This document shows, one piece after another, positions 18,593 through 25,908 of a stretch of 50,523 nucleotides of DNA. Below the pieces are notes generated by a model. That model saw nothing but the letters and a program-made list of their open reading frames with translations, had not been told where the DNA came from and ran no database searches. Source of the DNA: Streptomyces sp. MUM 203J (GTDB lineage Bacteria > Actinomycetota > Actinomycetes > Streptomycetales > Streptomycetaceae); contig NZ_JADWYO010000045.1 in NCBI RefSeq assembly GCF_022414595.1, forward strand, positions 1 through 50,523, read 5' to 3'. The position numbers and the translations under genes were made by a program. The stretch's first letter is position 1; each line of letters begins with the position of its first letter.

Positions 18593-19213
18593 TCACTCGC
18601 CGCGGTACAACTGGCGCTTGGCGATGTAGCGCACCACACCGTCCGGCACCAGATACCAGACGGGATCGCCGTGCGCGACCCTCGTGCGGCAATCCGACGA
18701 CGAGATGGCGAGCGCGGGCACCTCGACGAGGGAGACCCCGCCCTTGGGCAGACCGTCGTCCGACAGGTCGTGGCCGGGCCGGGTGACTCCGATGAAGTGG
18801 GCCAGGGAGAACAGCTCTTCGGCGTTGCGCCAGCCCGGCATGATCTGGGAGAGCGCGTCGGCGCCGGTGATGAAGAACAGATCGGCGTCGGGATTGAGTG
18901 CGTGCAGCTCACGCAGCGTGTCGATCGTGTACGTCGGACCGGCCCGGTCGACGTCGATGCGGCTGACCGAGAACTGGGGGTTCGACGCCGTGGCGATGAC
19001 CGTCATCAGATAGCGGTCCTCGGCGGGCGAAACCGTCTTGTGGGTCTTCTGCCACGGCTGCCCGGTCGGTACGAAGACGACCTCGTCGAGATGGAACAAG
19101 GCGGCCACCTCGCTGGCGGCCACCAGGTGTCCGTGGTGGATCGGGTCGAATGTCCCGCCCATGACGCCCAGTCGGCGTTTGCCGGGACTCCTCGGCACTT
19201 CCTGCTCTCCCAT
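18593..19213 (-). CDS. nadD: Nicotinate-nucleotide adenylyltransferase
   Basis: 206 residues. It joins ATP and nicotinate mononucleotide to make deamido-NAD. RRLGVMGGTFDPIHHGHL carries the nucleotidyltransferase GGTFDPxHxGH motif, FVPTGQPWQK follows, and SSSDCRTRV stands in the place of the C-terminal ISSTxIR motif. I chose the ATG at 19213, preceded by a TAGGCT -10-like box, over an in-frame codon 48 bases upstream. The LCP gene begins 19 nt downstream, so the two are probably one transcript. Confidence 0.96.
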   Translation of the reverse strand: MGEQEVPRSPGKRRLGVMGGTFDPIHHGHLVAASEVAALFHLDEVVFVPTGQPWQKTHKTVSPAEDRYLMTVIATASNPQFSVSRIDVDRAGPTYTIDTLRELHALNPDADLFFITGADALSQIMPGWRNAEELFSLAHFIGVTRPGHDLSDDGLPKGGVSLVEVPALAISSSDCRTRVAHGDPVWYLVPDGVVRYIAKRQLYRGE

Positions 19214-19221
19214 GCGTGCAG

Positions 19222-19227
19222 AGCCTA
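19222..19227 (-). promoter_or_regulatory. -10 box TAGGCT of nadD, near-leaderless start
   Basis: Minus-strand TAGGCT followed by 8 nt (CTGCACGC) and the nadD ATG at 19213; no ribosome-binding site. Confidence 0.35.
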
Positions 19228-19265
19228 ACGGCACCGCGCTCCGGCCCGTCCCGGCGCTCACCGCC

Positions 19266-19430
19266 TCAGCGGTCGCGGTTGAAGCGCGTGGTGATCCACA
19301 GCATCAGCAGCAGGGCGAGCAGGGCACCGCCGCCGACGACGTAGGGGTTGAGGCTCTCGTGGTTGCCGCCGTGCTCGGAGCCCTCGGCGAGCGTGACCAG
19401 GGTGGCGGCGGCGGAGTGGAGGCTGCTCAT
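19266..19430 (-). CDS. Small single-pass membrane protein
   Basis: 54 residues from the ATG at 19430. A short polar N-terminus (MSSLHSAAATLVTLAEGSEHG) leads to one hydrophobic helix (VVGGGALLALLLMLWITTRF) ending in basic NRDR. It lies just upstream of nadD on the same strand (52-nt gap). I recognise no named family. The reading frame can extend 16 codons further upstream, but the helix-bearing core favours this start. Confidence 0.65.
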   Translation of the reverse strand: MSSLHSAAATLVTLAEGSEHGGNHESLNPYVVGGGALLALLLMLWITTRFNRDR

Positions 19431-19704
19431 CTTCTGGGGACCTATCCATCGGGGTCGGAGCGGAGACTTCGCGCACATCGTATGCGGGCGGTGCGGGCAC
19501 GCTCACGTCGACTCAGTCGTTGTCCCTCTTGATCCGGTCTTGATCCGGTCTCGGCCGGTCCGGGCCCCGGGTCGTCCACAGGCTCGTCGTCCACAGGTCC
19601 GGGCGGCCGTCGGCGCCAGCGCCTACTCTTGGGGCATCAGGGGGACGAGACACAACCGGGATACCGCTACATCTCTCGCATCTCGTATGAATCAGGGGGC
19701 ATCG

Positions 19705-20811
19705 ATGACCGCGAACGACCGCGAGAACGATCACGAGAAGGTGCCGAGCCGTCGGCGCGCACGTTTCCCCGGGATCTCCTCCCGCGCCTACGAACATCCG
19801 GCCGACCGCTCCGCGCTGGTCGCTCTGCGCAAGCTCAGCGGCTTCGACACCGTGTTCAAGGCCTTGAGCGGCCTGCTGCCCGAGCGCAGCCTGCGCCTGC
19901 TGTACCTGTCCGACTCCGTGCGGGTGAGCGACGCGCAGTTCGCCCACCTCAACGACATGCTGCGGGACGCCTGCTACATCCTGGACCTGGAGAAGGTCCC
20001 ACCGATGTACGTCACGCAGGACCCGAAGCCCAACGCCATGTGTATCGGCCTGGACGAACCGATCATCGTGGTGACCACGGGGCTGGTGGAGCTGCTGGAC
20101 GAGGAGGAGATGCGGGCCGTCGTCGGGCATGAGGTGGGCCACGCCCTGTCCGGCCACGCCGTGTACCGCACGGTCCTGCTGTTCCTCACCAATCTGGCGC
20201 TGAAGGTGGCGTGGATTCCGCTCGGCAACATGGCGATCATGGCGATCGTCACTGCGCTGCGCGAGTGGTTCAGGAAGTCGGAGCTGTCGGCCGACCGGGC
20301 GGGCCTGCTGGTCGGCCAGGACCTCCAGGCGTCGATGCGCGGCCTCATGAAACTGGCGGGCGGCCACCACCTGCACGAGATGAACGTGGACGCGTTCCTG
20401 GCGCAGGCCGAGGAGTACGAGGCGGGCGGCGACCTGCGGGACTCGGTCCTCAAGATCCTCAATGTGCTGCCGCGCTCGCACCCGTTCACGGCGGTGCGGG
20501 CGGCGGAACTGAAGCGGTGGTCGGAGAGCCGCGACTACCAGCGGATCATGGACGGTCACTACGCGCGGCGGTCGGAGGACAAGGACACATCCGTGTCGGG
20601 CTCCTTCAAGGAGTCCGCGAGCCACTACGCCGACACGGTACGGACCAGCAAGGATCCGCTCATGAAGCTCGTCGGCGACATAGCCGGCGGCGCGGGTGAC
20701 CTCGGCGGCAAGCTGTTCGAGAAGTTCACGGGCAACGGCTCGCCCCGGCCGGGCGGCGGAAGCGCCGACGGCAAGGGTGGCACCCAGGCCGACGGCACCG
20801 GCACGGTCTGA
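19705..20811 (+). CDS. M48-family zinc metalloprotease
   Basis: 368 residues. VVGHEVGHALSGHAVY near residue 142 holds the HExxH zinc site, and SELSADRAGLLVGQD about 55 residues later supplies the Glu ligand typical of M48. One or two hydrophobic segments lie between them (TVLLFLTNLALKVAWIPLG, MAIMAIVTAL). The C-terminal ~50 residues are Gly/Ser/Asp-rich and disordered. AGGGGG lies 6-7 nt before the ATG at 19705. It is a membrane-associated protease like HtpX or BepA-type proteins; the substrate is unknown. It is transcribed opposite to the surrounding minus-strand genes. Confidence 0.92.
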   Translation: MTANDRENDHEKVPSRRRARFPGISSRAYEHPADRSALVALRKLSGFDTVFKALSGLLPERSLRLLYLSDSVRVSDAQFAHLNDMLRDACYILDLEKVPPMYVTQDPKPNAMCIGLDEPIIVVTTGLVELLDEEEMRAVVGHEVGHALSGHAVYRTVLLFLTNLALKVAWIPLGNMAIMAIVTALREWFRKSELSADRAGLLVGQDLQASMRGLMKLAGGHHLHEMNVDAFLAQAEEYEAGGDLRDSVLKILNVLPRSHPFTAVRAAELKRWSESRDYQRIMDGHYARRSEDKDTSVSGSFKESASHYADTVRTSKDPLMKLVGDIAGGAGDLGGKLFEKFTGNGSPRPGGGSADGKGGTQADGTGTV

Positions 20812-20820
20812 TCCCTCACG

Positions 20821-20849
20821 CGCTCCGGGCGGAGGCTCCGGCCGGAGCG
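20821..20849. terminator. Hairpin between convergent genes
   Basis: CGCTCCGG (20821-20828) pairs with CCGGAGCG (20842-20849). It lies a few bases after the M48 protease stop and between convergent genes. No U-tract. Confidence 0.5.
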
Positions 20850-21058
20850 CCGCCGGACCGCCGCGCCCGCGGGGTGCGGTGCGGGAAGCAGACCGGTCGG
20901 CTCCGCACCCGCAGGGTGAGGGGCTGCACGCTTCGGCCCGTGACGTGTGGAGCCGCGGGCCGGGTGTCCCGGGTGCCCTCCCGGGGCGCGTGTCTGCGGC
21001 TGCGCGCCCGCGGGGAGCCCTGTCCCTGAGGACCCGGCCACGGGCTGCGGGGCTGCGG

Positions 21059-22699
21059 TTACCCGGGCTTCGGCGGGCCTGCGGGCCGTGAGCCACTTGA
21101 CTGCTGGGGTGCGGGCGGAGGGACACCCGGCTGCGGGAGTGCGGAGTTCTGGGCGCGTTGCCGCAGCAGGGATGCCGACCTCGGGACCCCCGGCCGTGAC
21201 GTTGTGGACTGCGGGGCGCTCGGCTGCGGTACTGCCGGCCGGGCGCCGGTGGCCAGGGGGGCGCACAGCGGGGCCGACGCGACGGGGCCCGGGGCGTACG
21301 GGTCGGTGGACGGAGCCGTGGTAGTGGTGGCCCTCCGGCCGGCCAGGAGGGGGCGCAGGGCACCCGCCAGGTCGGCCGCGCAGTCCATGGGGCCCGCCCA
21401 CAGATGGCTGGTGACAAGTTCGGCGCGGTGCAGGCGCAGGTCGTCGCGGTCGAATCGGAACCGCAGCTCCCGCCGGACGGTGAACAGTGAGGCGTCTGCG
21501 GACCCGGCTCCGGACCGGGCCTCAGCACTCGCTCCGGCATCGGTCGCCGGGCCAGGACTGGAGCCGGGACCGTGACCGGGAGCAGGGCCGGAGCCTGAAC
21601 CGGGACCCCCCGAGGCGGGCTCCGAAGCGGGACCGGGACCTGCGCCCGGGGCCGCGACCGGTCCGGGAGCAGGGCTGCCGCCGGAATCAGGGCCGGAGCC
21701 CGGGACCGAAACCGTGCCGGGGCCGGCATCTGAGGCTGGGACAGAGCCCGAGTCCGTACCTGAGACCGCGATCGGGATGGAGCCGGGGCCGGGGGCCGGG
21801 GAGGAACCTGGGCCGGGAGCGGGCCCGGACTTCGGAGCGGGGGCGGGGTTGGCGGGGCGTAGGGCATAGGTGAAGGTGTGGTCGGAGGTGACCTCCAGGG
21901 CGCCGGGGGAGGTTTCGGTCACCCGGAGGGCGCCGTTCACGCGGATCGCCGGATCCGCGAGGGCGGCATGGGCCGGGTCCAGGCGGATGAGCCAGCCGCC
22001 CGTCGCGTGGCGGCCGTCGGCGGCCGGAGAGTCGGCACTCCGGTCGAACTGGGCCAGCAGATCGGGGTCCAGCAGCAGGCGTACGCGTCGGACGGTGGCG
22101 CCGCGGAGGACGTCGGGGTCCAGGGAGGACTGCACCAGGTAGTCCTTGGCGATGCTCAGGGCGGCCAGGACCTGGCTGCTGGTGAAATGAGCGGTGCGCC
22201 GGGCGGGTGGGGGGCTGATGCCGGCGGCGCCGGTGCGGTGCCGGGCGGCGGGGCTACGGGCGTACAGGTCAGCGGGGGTACCGCCGGGAACGGGCCCCAG
22301 GGGGGCGAGCGCGACGAGGGTGACCCGGGCCGGTTCGGCGCGGCGCGTCGGGGGCGGGCCGTCGGGAGCCCGGGAGGCGAGGTGGACGGTGACGGCGAAG
22401 ACCATGGCGACCACGAGTACGAGGGCCAGGGCGCCGGTTCGGGATGCGTGGCGCGGTCTGTGGCGCTCGGGAGCGGGTCCGGGATCGGCTGCGCTCTGCC
22501 CGCCGGGGGTGAGACGAGGGCGGACGGGCTGGTGGGTCTGGTCGTCCAGGCGTTCCTGGGCGGAGAGTTCCCGAAGACGGGCAGCACGGATGAACGACTC
22601 GTCGAAGACGACGGACCGGTACTCGTCCTCGCCGCCGCCGGGACGTCCCTCAGGTGTGCCGTCGGGTGTCCCGTCGGGCGGGTCGACACTCCCTGCCAT
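21059..22699 (-). CDS. Single-pass membrane protein with SVVFDExFxRAAR motif and low-complexity insert
   Basis: 546 residues. The N-terminal cytoplasmic part carries EYRSVVFDESFIRAARLRELSAQERL at ~26-51. A membrane helix follows (~87-107, ALALVLVVAMVFAVTVHLA), then an extracellular region with FTSSQVLAALSIAKDYLVQSSLDPDVLRG. An alpha/beta domain is interrupted by ~115 residues of almost pure Pro/Gly/Ser/Ala (~282-398). Folded-looking sequence resumes at SLFTVRRELRFRFDRDDLRLHRAELVTSHLWAGP, and a Pro-rich tail ends the protein. The ATG at 22699 has only a close AAGG; GTG 22687 is an alternative. The protein at 25246-25830 shares the N-terminal motif and topology, so the two are paralogues. Function is unknown; the syntenic context is cell-envelope and sporulation genes. 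Confidence 0.75.
   Translation of the reverse strand: MAGSVDPPDGTPDGTPEGRPGGGEDEYRSVVFDESFIRAARLRELSAQERLDDQTHQPVRPRLTPGGQSAADPGPAPERHRPRHASRTGALALVLVVAMVFAVTVHLASRAPDGPPPTRRAEPARVTLVALAPLGPVPGGTPADLYARSPAARHRTGAAGISPPPARRTAHFTSSQVLAALSIAKDYLVQSSLDPDVLRGATVRRVRLLLDPDLLAQFDRSADSPAADGRHATGGWLIRLDPAHAALADPAIRVNGALRVTETSPGALEVTSDHTFTYALRPANPAPAPKSGPAPGPGSSPAPGPGSIPIAVSGTDSGSVPASDAGPGTVSVPGSGPDSGGSPAPGPVAAPGAGPGPASEPASGGPGSGSGPAPGHGPGSSPGPATDAGASAEARSGAGSADASLFTVRRELRFRFDRDDLRLHRAELVTSHLWAGPMDCAADLAGALRPLLAGRRATTTTAPSTDPYAPGPVASAPLCAPLATGARPAVPQPSAPQSTTSRPGVPRSASLLRQRAQNSALPQPGVPPPAPQQSSGSRPAGPPKPG
21505..21855 (-). repeat. Pro/Gly/Ser low-complexity coding repeat
   Basis: A stretch of imperfect short repeats built around PAPGPGS / GPGSGP units, seen in DNA as recurring CCGGGxxCGGxGC blocks. 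It lies inside the membrane-protein gene at 21059-22699, splitting what looks like one extracellular domain. Confidence 0.65.
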
Positions 22700-22807
22700 A
22701 CCTTATGGGTAGGTCCGGGGGCTCTCCGGTAAACGCCCTGCCGGGCGTCAACCACCCAGGACGGATGAGCGGTTGGTCCATCTGCGGTAAGCAGGACGGC
22801 CGTGGCG

Positions 22808-23407
22808 TCAGTTGCGGGCGGGACGGTCGGGAGGGGACGGGAGGGGGCGGCCGAGAACGCCGCGCAGATGCCCGCCGAGCGTGTCGCGCGCGGTTTCGGG
22901 AGTGAGGTGGCCGATGAGCACATGGGTGGTCAGCCCGTCCGCGAGAGCCAGGAGGGCCTGGGCCTCGGACTCTGGGTCGGGGGCTCCCGCGTCGGCGAGG
23001 AGGCGGCTGAACAGGGCGTGCAACTCCCGGTAGCTGTCACGGAGAATGTCGGCCAGTGACGGCGTGACGGCGGCCTGGGCGACGAACGCGAGCCAGACGC
23101 GGGCTTCGGCACGGCGCTCCGGGGACAGGAGGGAGATCTCGGCGGCAGCCTGCTCCAGGCCGGCCCGGGGGTCCGCGGCCGGGCGGGTGCGGATCCGGGC
23201 GGTGACCGCTTCCCCGACGTGGGTGAGGGCGAAGACGAGCATCTGCTCCTTGGTGCGGAAGCAGCGCTGCACGGCTCCCATCGAGACCTCGGCACGGGCG
23301 GCCACGTCGCGCAGCGTGACGCCCTCCAGGCCGCGCTCGTCGGCCAGTCGGCAGACGGCCTCCGCGATCCGGCGACGCCGGCCGGCGTGGTCAACCTGGC
23401 GTGGCAT
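22808..23407 (-). CDS. TetR-family transcriptional regulator
   Basis: 199 residues. The N-terminal helix-turn-helix reads RIAEAVCRLADERGLEGVTLRDVAARAEVSMGAVQRCFRTKEQMLVFAL, typical of TetR. The C-terminal ligand-binding part is helical (LEQAAAEISLLSPERRAEARVWLAFVAQA..). I chose the ATG at 23407 (MPRQVDHAGRRRR) with GGGGAGAG upstream over a longer form. It is divergent from the amidase gene across a 240-nt gap containing a strong palindrome, so it probably represses itself and the amidase. The inducer is unknown. Confidence 0.92.
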   Translation of the reverse strand: MPRQVDHAGRRRRIAEAVCRLADERGLEGVTLRDVAARAEVSMGAVQRCFRTKEQMLVFALTHVGEAVTARIRTRPAADPRAGLEQAAAEISLLSPERRAEARVWLAFVAQAAVTPSLADILRDSYRELHALFSRLLADAGAPDPESEAQALLALADGLTTHVLIGHLTPETARDTLGGHLRGVLGRPLPSPPDRPARN

Positions 23408-23541
23408 GGACTGCTCTCCCCTACCTCTCGGCCCGAGCCCCCGACTCCGCACTCGGCCCGGCGGCCGACCGGTCCTCAGTCCGGCGACCCGCCGGTCGGC
23501 CGGTCCCGCCGTCAGCCAGGCCTTCGTCCCGTCGAATATTC

Positions 23542-23557
23542 CGATGCATCCGCATCG
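23542..23557. promoter_or_regulatory. Secondary inverted repeat in the TetR/amidase gap
   Basis: CGATGC (23542-23547) and GCATCG (23552-23557) separated by ATCC. The half-site CGATGC is the same as in the larger palindrome at 23584-23605, so this may be a second, weaker operator. Just downstream GCTAA-GCG-TTAGC forms a further small inverted repeat. Confidence 0.45.
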
Positions 23558-23583
23558 CTAAGCGTTAGCCTAGCGGCTACATA

Positions 23584-23605
23584 AACCGATGCAGGTGCAT
23601 CGGTT
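23584..23605. promoter_or_regulatory. Probable TetR operator palindrome
   Basis: AACCGATGCA (23584-23593), centre GG, TGCATCGGTT (23596-23605): a perfect inverted repeat with 10-nt arms, the size expected for a TetR dimer site. It lies between the divergent regulator and amidase starts, with TACATA just upstream as a possible amidase -10 that it would overlap. Confidence 0.7.
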
Positions 23606-23647
23606 AAGGATGGCGGTGACCGACGCCGGATGGAGGACGTGAGACGG

Positions 23648-25102
23648 ATGAGCGTGACGTGGGAGGGGAAACCCCGCCCGGAGGACCGGGCCTGGTGGAC
23701 CCGGACTGCCGGGGAGCAGGCGGCAGCCGTGCACGACGGGCGGGTCTCGGCGGCGGAGCTGGTGGAGAGCCACCTGGCGCGGATCACCGAGGTGAACCCC
23801 GAGGTGAACGCGGTCACGCGGCTGCTGGCCGGCGAGGCGAGGGAGGCCGCGGCCGGGCTGGACCGGCGGCGGGAGCGGGGCGAGGCGCTGCCTCCGCTCG
23901 TCGGCGTGTGCTTCACGGTCAAGGAGAGCCTCGCGATACGGGGCGTGCCCACGACCCATGGAGCGATCCGCTTCAAGGAGGCCGTGGCACCGGCGGACGC
24001 ACCACCCGTGGCCAGGCTGCGGGCCGCGGGGGCCATACCGGTCGGACACAGCAACATGCCGACGCTCACGCTGGCCGGTATGCACACACGCAGTCAGCTG
24101 TCCGGGGACACGGTCAACCCGTGGGACGCAGGGCGCACGCCCGGCGGATCCAGTGGCGGCGACGGGGTGGCCGTGGCCTGCGGAATGGCTGGGCTGGGGC
24201 TCGGCAACGACGCGGGGGGCTCGGTGCGTATCCCCGCCGCGTTCTGCGGGACGGCCGCGCTCAAGCCCACATACGGGAGGTGCGCTGCGGACCACCGCAT
24301 GGGCCCGGACGACCCACCGCTGGGGGCTCAGCTGTGCGTGGTGGACGGGCCGCTCGCCCGTACGGTCGCGGACCTGCGGCTCGCGTTCGACGTCCTGGCG
24401 GGCGCCGATCCGGGGGACCCGCGCGCCGTGCCGGTGCCGTTGCGTGGAGCACCCCTGAAGGGGCCGGTCCGGGTCGCCGTCGTCAGCGACCCCGGCGGGC
24501 TGGGCACACACCCCTCGGTGCGGGACGCGGTGGGACGGGCGGCGGATGTGCTGGCCGACGCCGGGTACGCGGTCGAGGAGGTCCCCGATGTGCCTCGGCT
24601 GGAGGAGGCCCTGGAGGTGTACGACCGGCTGCTGATGGCCGAGTTCGCGCAGACCTGGCCCGTTGTGCGGGAGGTGCTGGCCCCGGAGGAGCGGCGGTTC
24701 GTCGAACTGCGGCTGCCTGAGGTGGAGGCGGTGGACCTGTCCGGGTACATCGGCCTGACGGGCCGGGTGCTGGGCCTGCGGCGGAGCTGGGCGCGGTTCC
24801 TGGAGCGGTACCCGCTGGTGCTGGGCCCGGTGTTCACCGAGCCGCCCGTCGAGCCGGGCCTGGAGTCCCGCGACGGGGCGGGCAATCTGCGGGTGCGGGC
24901 GGGGATGCGGCTCTGCACGGCGAGCAGCCTCGTCGGCGTACCGGCCGTGGCCGTGCCGGCCGGCCTGGACGCGGGCCTGCCCACAGGCGTGCAGCTCATC
25001 GGGCGCGCGTACCGGGAGGACCTGTGCCTGGACGCGGCGGCCGAGGTGGAGGCGCGTCTGGGGGTGCCGACGCCTGTGGACCCGGCTGTGCGCGCCGGGT
25101 GA
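23648..25102 (+). CDS. Amidase signature family amidohydrolase
   Basis: 484 residues from the ATG at 23648. The Ser-cisSer-Lys triad is visible: Lys in VCFTVKESLAIRG, the cis-Ser in GRTPGGSSGGDGVAVACGM, and the nucleophile Ser in GLGNDAGGSVRIPAAFCG. The family hydrolyses amides, including plant-hormone or peptide amides and Glu-tRNA amidation in GatA. No gatB/gatC lies nearby, so this is not GatA, and the substrate is unknown. GGAGGA precedes the start; an in-frame ATG at 23630 is an alternative. The neighbouring TetR regulator and shared palindrome suggest substrate-inducible expression. Confidence 0.92.
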   Translation: MSVTWEGKPRPEDRAWWTRTAGEQAAAVHDGRVSAAELVESHLARITEVNPEVNAVTRLLAGEAREAAAGLDRRRERGEALPPLVGVCFTVKESLAIRGVPTTHGAIRFKEAVAPADAPPVARLRAAGAIPVGHSNMPTLTLAGMHTRSQLSGDTVNPWDAGRTPGGSSGGDGVAVACGMAGLGLGNDAGGSVRIPAAFCGTAALKPTYGRCAADHRMGPDDPPLGAQLCVVDGPLARTVADLRLAFDVLAGADPGDPRAVPVPLRGAPLKGPVRVAVVSDPGGLGTHPSVRDAVGRAADVLADAGYAVEEVPDVPRLEEALEVYDRLLMAEFAQTWPVVREVLAPEERRFVELRLPEVEAVDLSGYIGLTGRVLGLRRSWARFLERYPLVLGPVFTEPPVEPGLESRDGAGNLRVRAGMRLCTASSLVGVPAVAVPAGLDAGLPTGVQLIGRAYREDLCLDAAAEVEARLGVPTPVDPAVRAG

Positions 25103-25117
25103 GGAAGGAGGGCCGCG

Positions 25118-25177
25118 CGGGCGGGGTGGCACGGCACACCGTCGAATACGGCTGGGACACCGGCGTGACCCCGCCCG
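25118..25177. terminator. Inverted repeat between convergent genes
   Basis: CGGGCGGGGT (25118-25127) is exactly complementary to ACCCCGCCCG (25168-25177), with a 40-nt intervening loop. It lies between the amidase and the convergent membrane-protein gene. The long loop makes this a moderate call. Confidence 0.4.
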
Positions 25178-25245
25178 GCCAGGCAGGCCGCCGGGGGACG
25201 ACACCGTCGGCGGGGCGGCGGCGGGAAAGGGCGGGCAGAGCAGGC

Positions 25246-25830
25246 TCAGGAGGTGGAGCGGGGGCCGGCGGGGAGGAGCGGCGGGGCGGGGGCGGGGGTG
25301 ATCTGCGGGGTCTCCCCCCGTGGCGCGTCCGTCGTCGTCGGGGCCGGGATCTGGTCCTCGCGGTCGGCGGCGGACGAGCCGCGGTACACCGCTGTGAAGG
25401 CGAGGGCGACCATACCGAGCCCCATCAGGAGCGCCACGATCCAGGCGACCGGCCGGCACCAGCGGCCGCCCGGGCGATAGGGGCGCAGGGAGCCGCCGTA
25501 GGGACCGTACGGATCGGGGGCGGGGCCGCAGGGGTCGTCGCCGTACGCGGGGCCGTGCCCGGCGGAGTGGTACGGGGCGTGGGGGCCGCCGTACGGGTCG
25601 TCCTCGTGGGCGGTGCCCCGGCCGCCTCGTCCACCCGCCGCGGAGTCCGCGTCGGCGCGGGCCTGGGCGGCGGCGACGAGTCTCTCCACGGCTGTCGGCT
25701 CGTGGAATCTCGCCGCTCGTACGAAGTCCTCGTCGAACACCACGGAGGCGAGTTCCTCGTCGGCGCCTCCGCGGTCGTCGTCGGGCTCCCGGCCGTCCGG
25801 AAACGGCCTGCCCCCCACGTCGTCCGGCAC
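25246..25830 (-). CDS. Small single-pass membrane protein with SVVFDExFxRAAR motif
   Basis: 194 residues starting at GTG 25830. ELASVVFDEDFVRAARFHEPTAVERLVAA at ~26-54 closely matches the N-terminal motif of the larger protein at 21059-22699. A Tyr/Pro/Gly-rich stretch follows (DDPYGG, PDPYGPYGG), reminiscent of the cytoplasmic region of the LCP protein. One membrane helix (VAWIVALLMGLGMVALAFTAV) and a short Pro/Thr extracellular tail complete it. It appears to be a shortened paralogue lacking the extracellular domain. Function is unknown. The start is preceded by a -10-like TAGTCT 6 nt upstream. Confidence 0.75.
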   Translation of the reverse strand: MPDDVGGRPFPDGREPDDDRGGADEELASVVFDEDFVRAARFHEPTAVERLVAAAQARADADSAAGGRGGRGTAHEDDPYGGPHAPYHSAGHGPAYGDDPCGPAPDPYGPYGGSLRPYRPGGRWCRPVAWIVALLMGLGMVALAFTAVYRGSSAADREDQIPAPTTTDAPRGETPQITPAPAPPLLPAGPRSTS

Positions 25831-25836
25831 GTGTCC

Positions 25837-25842
25837 AGACTA
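25837..25842 (-). promoter_or_regulatory. -10 box TAGTCT, probable leaderless start
   Basis: Minus-strand TAGTCT, 6 nt (GGACAC), then GTG 25830; no ribosome-binding site. Confidence 0.45.
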
Positions 25843-25908
25843 GACCGGGGGCAGGGGTCACGGCAGGGGGAAGCGTGAAAGCCGCCCCCTGCCCCCGACT
25901 CGGTCCGG

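Noticed and set aside
19513..21867. Minus-strand open frame of 784 codons
   Set aside because: It runs antisense through the M48 protease gene with its HExxH and into low-complexity sequence; no motifs or ribosome-binding site.
23648..25102. Assignment of the amidase as GatA
   Set aside because: No gatB or gatC nearby, a private TetR regulator, and a setting apart from translation genes.
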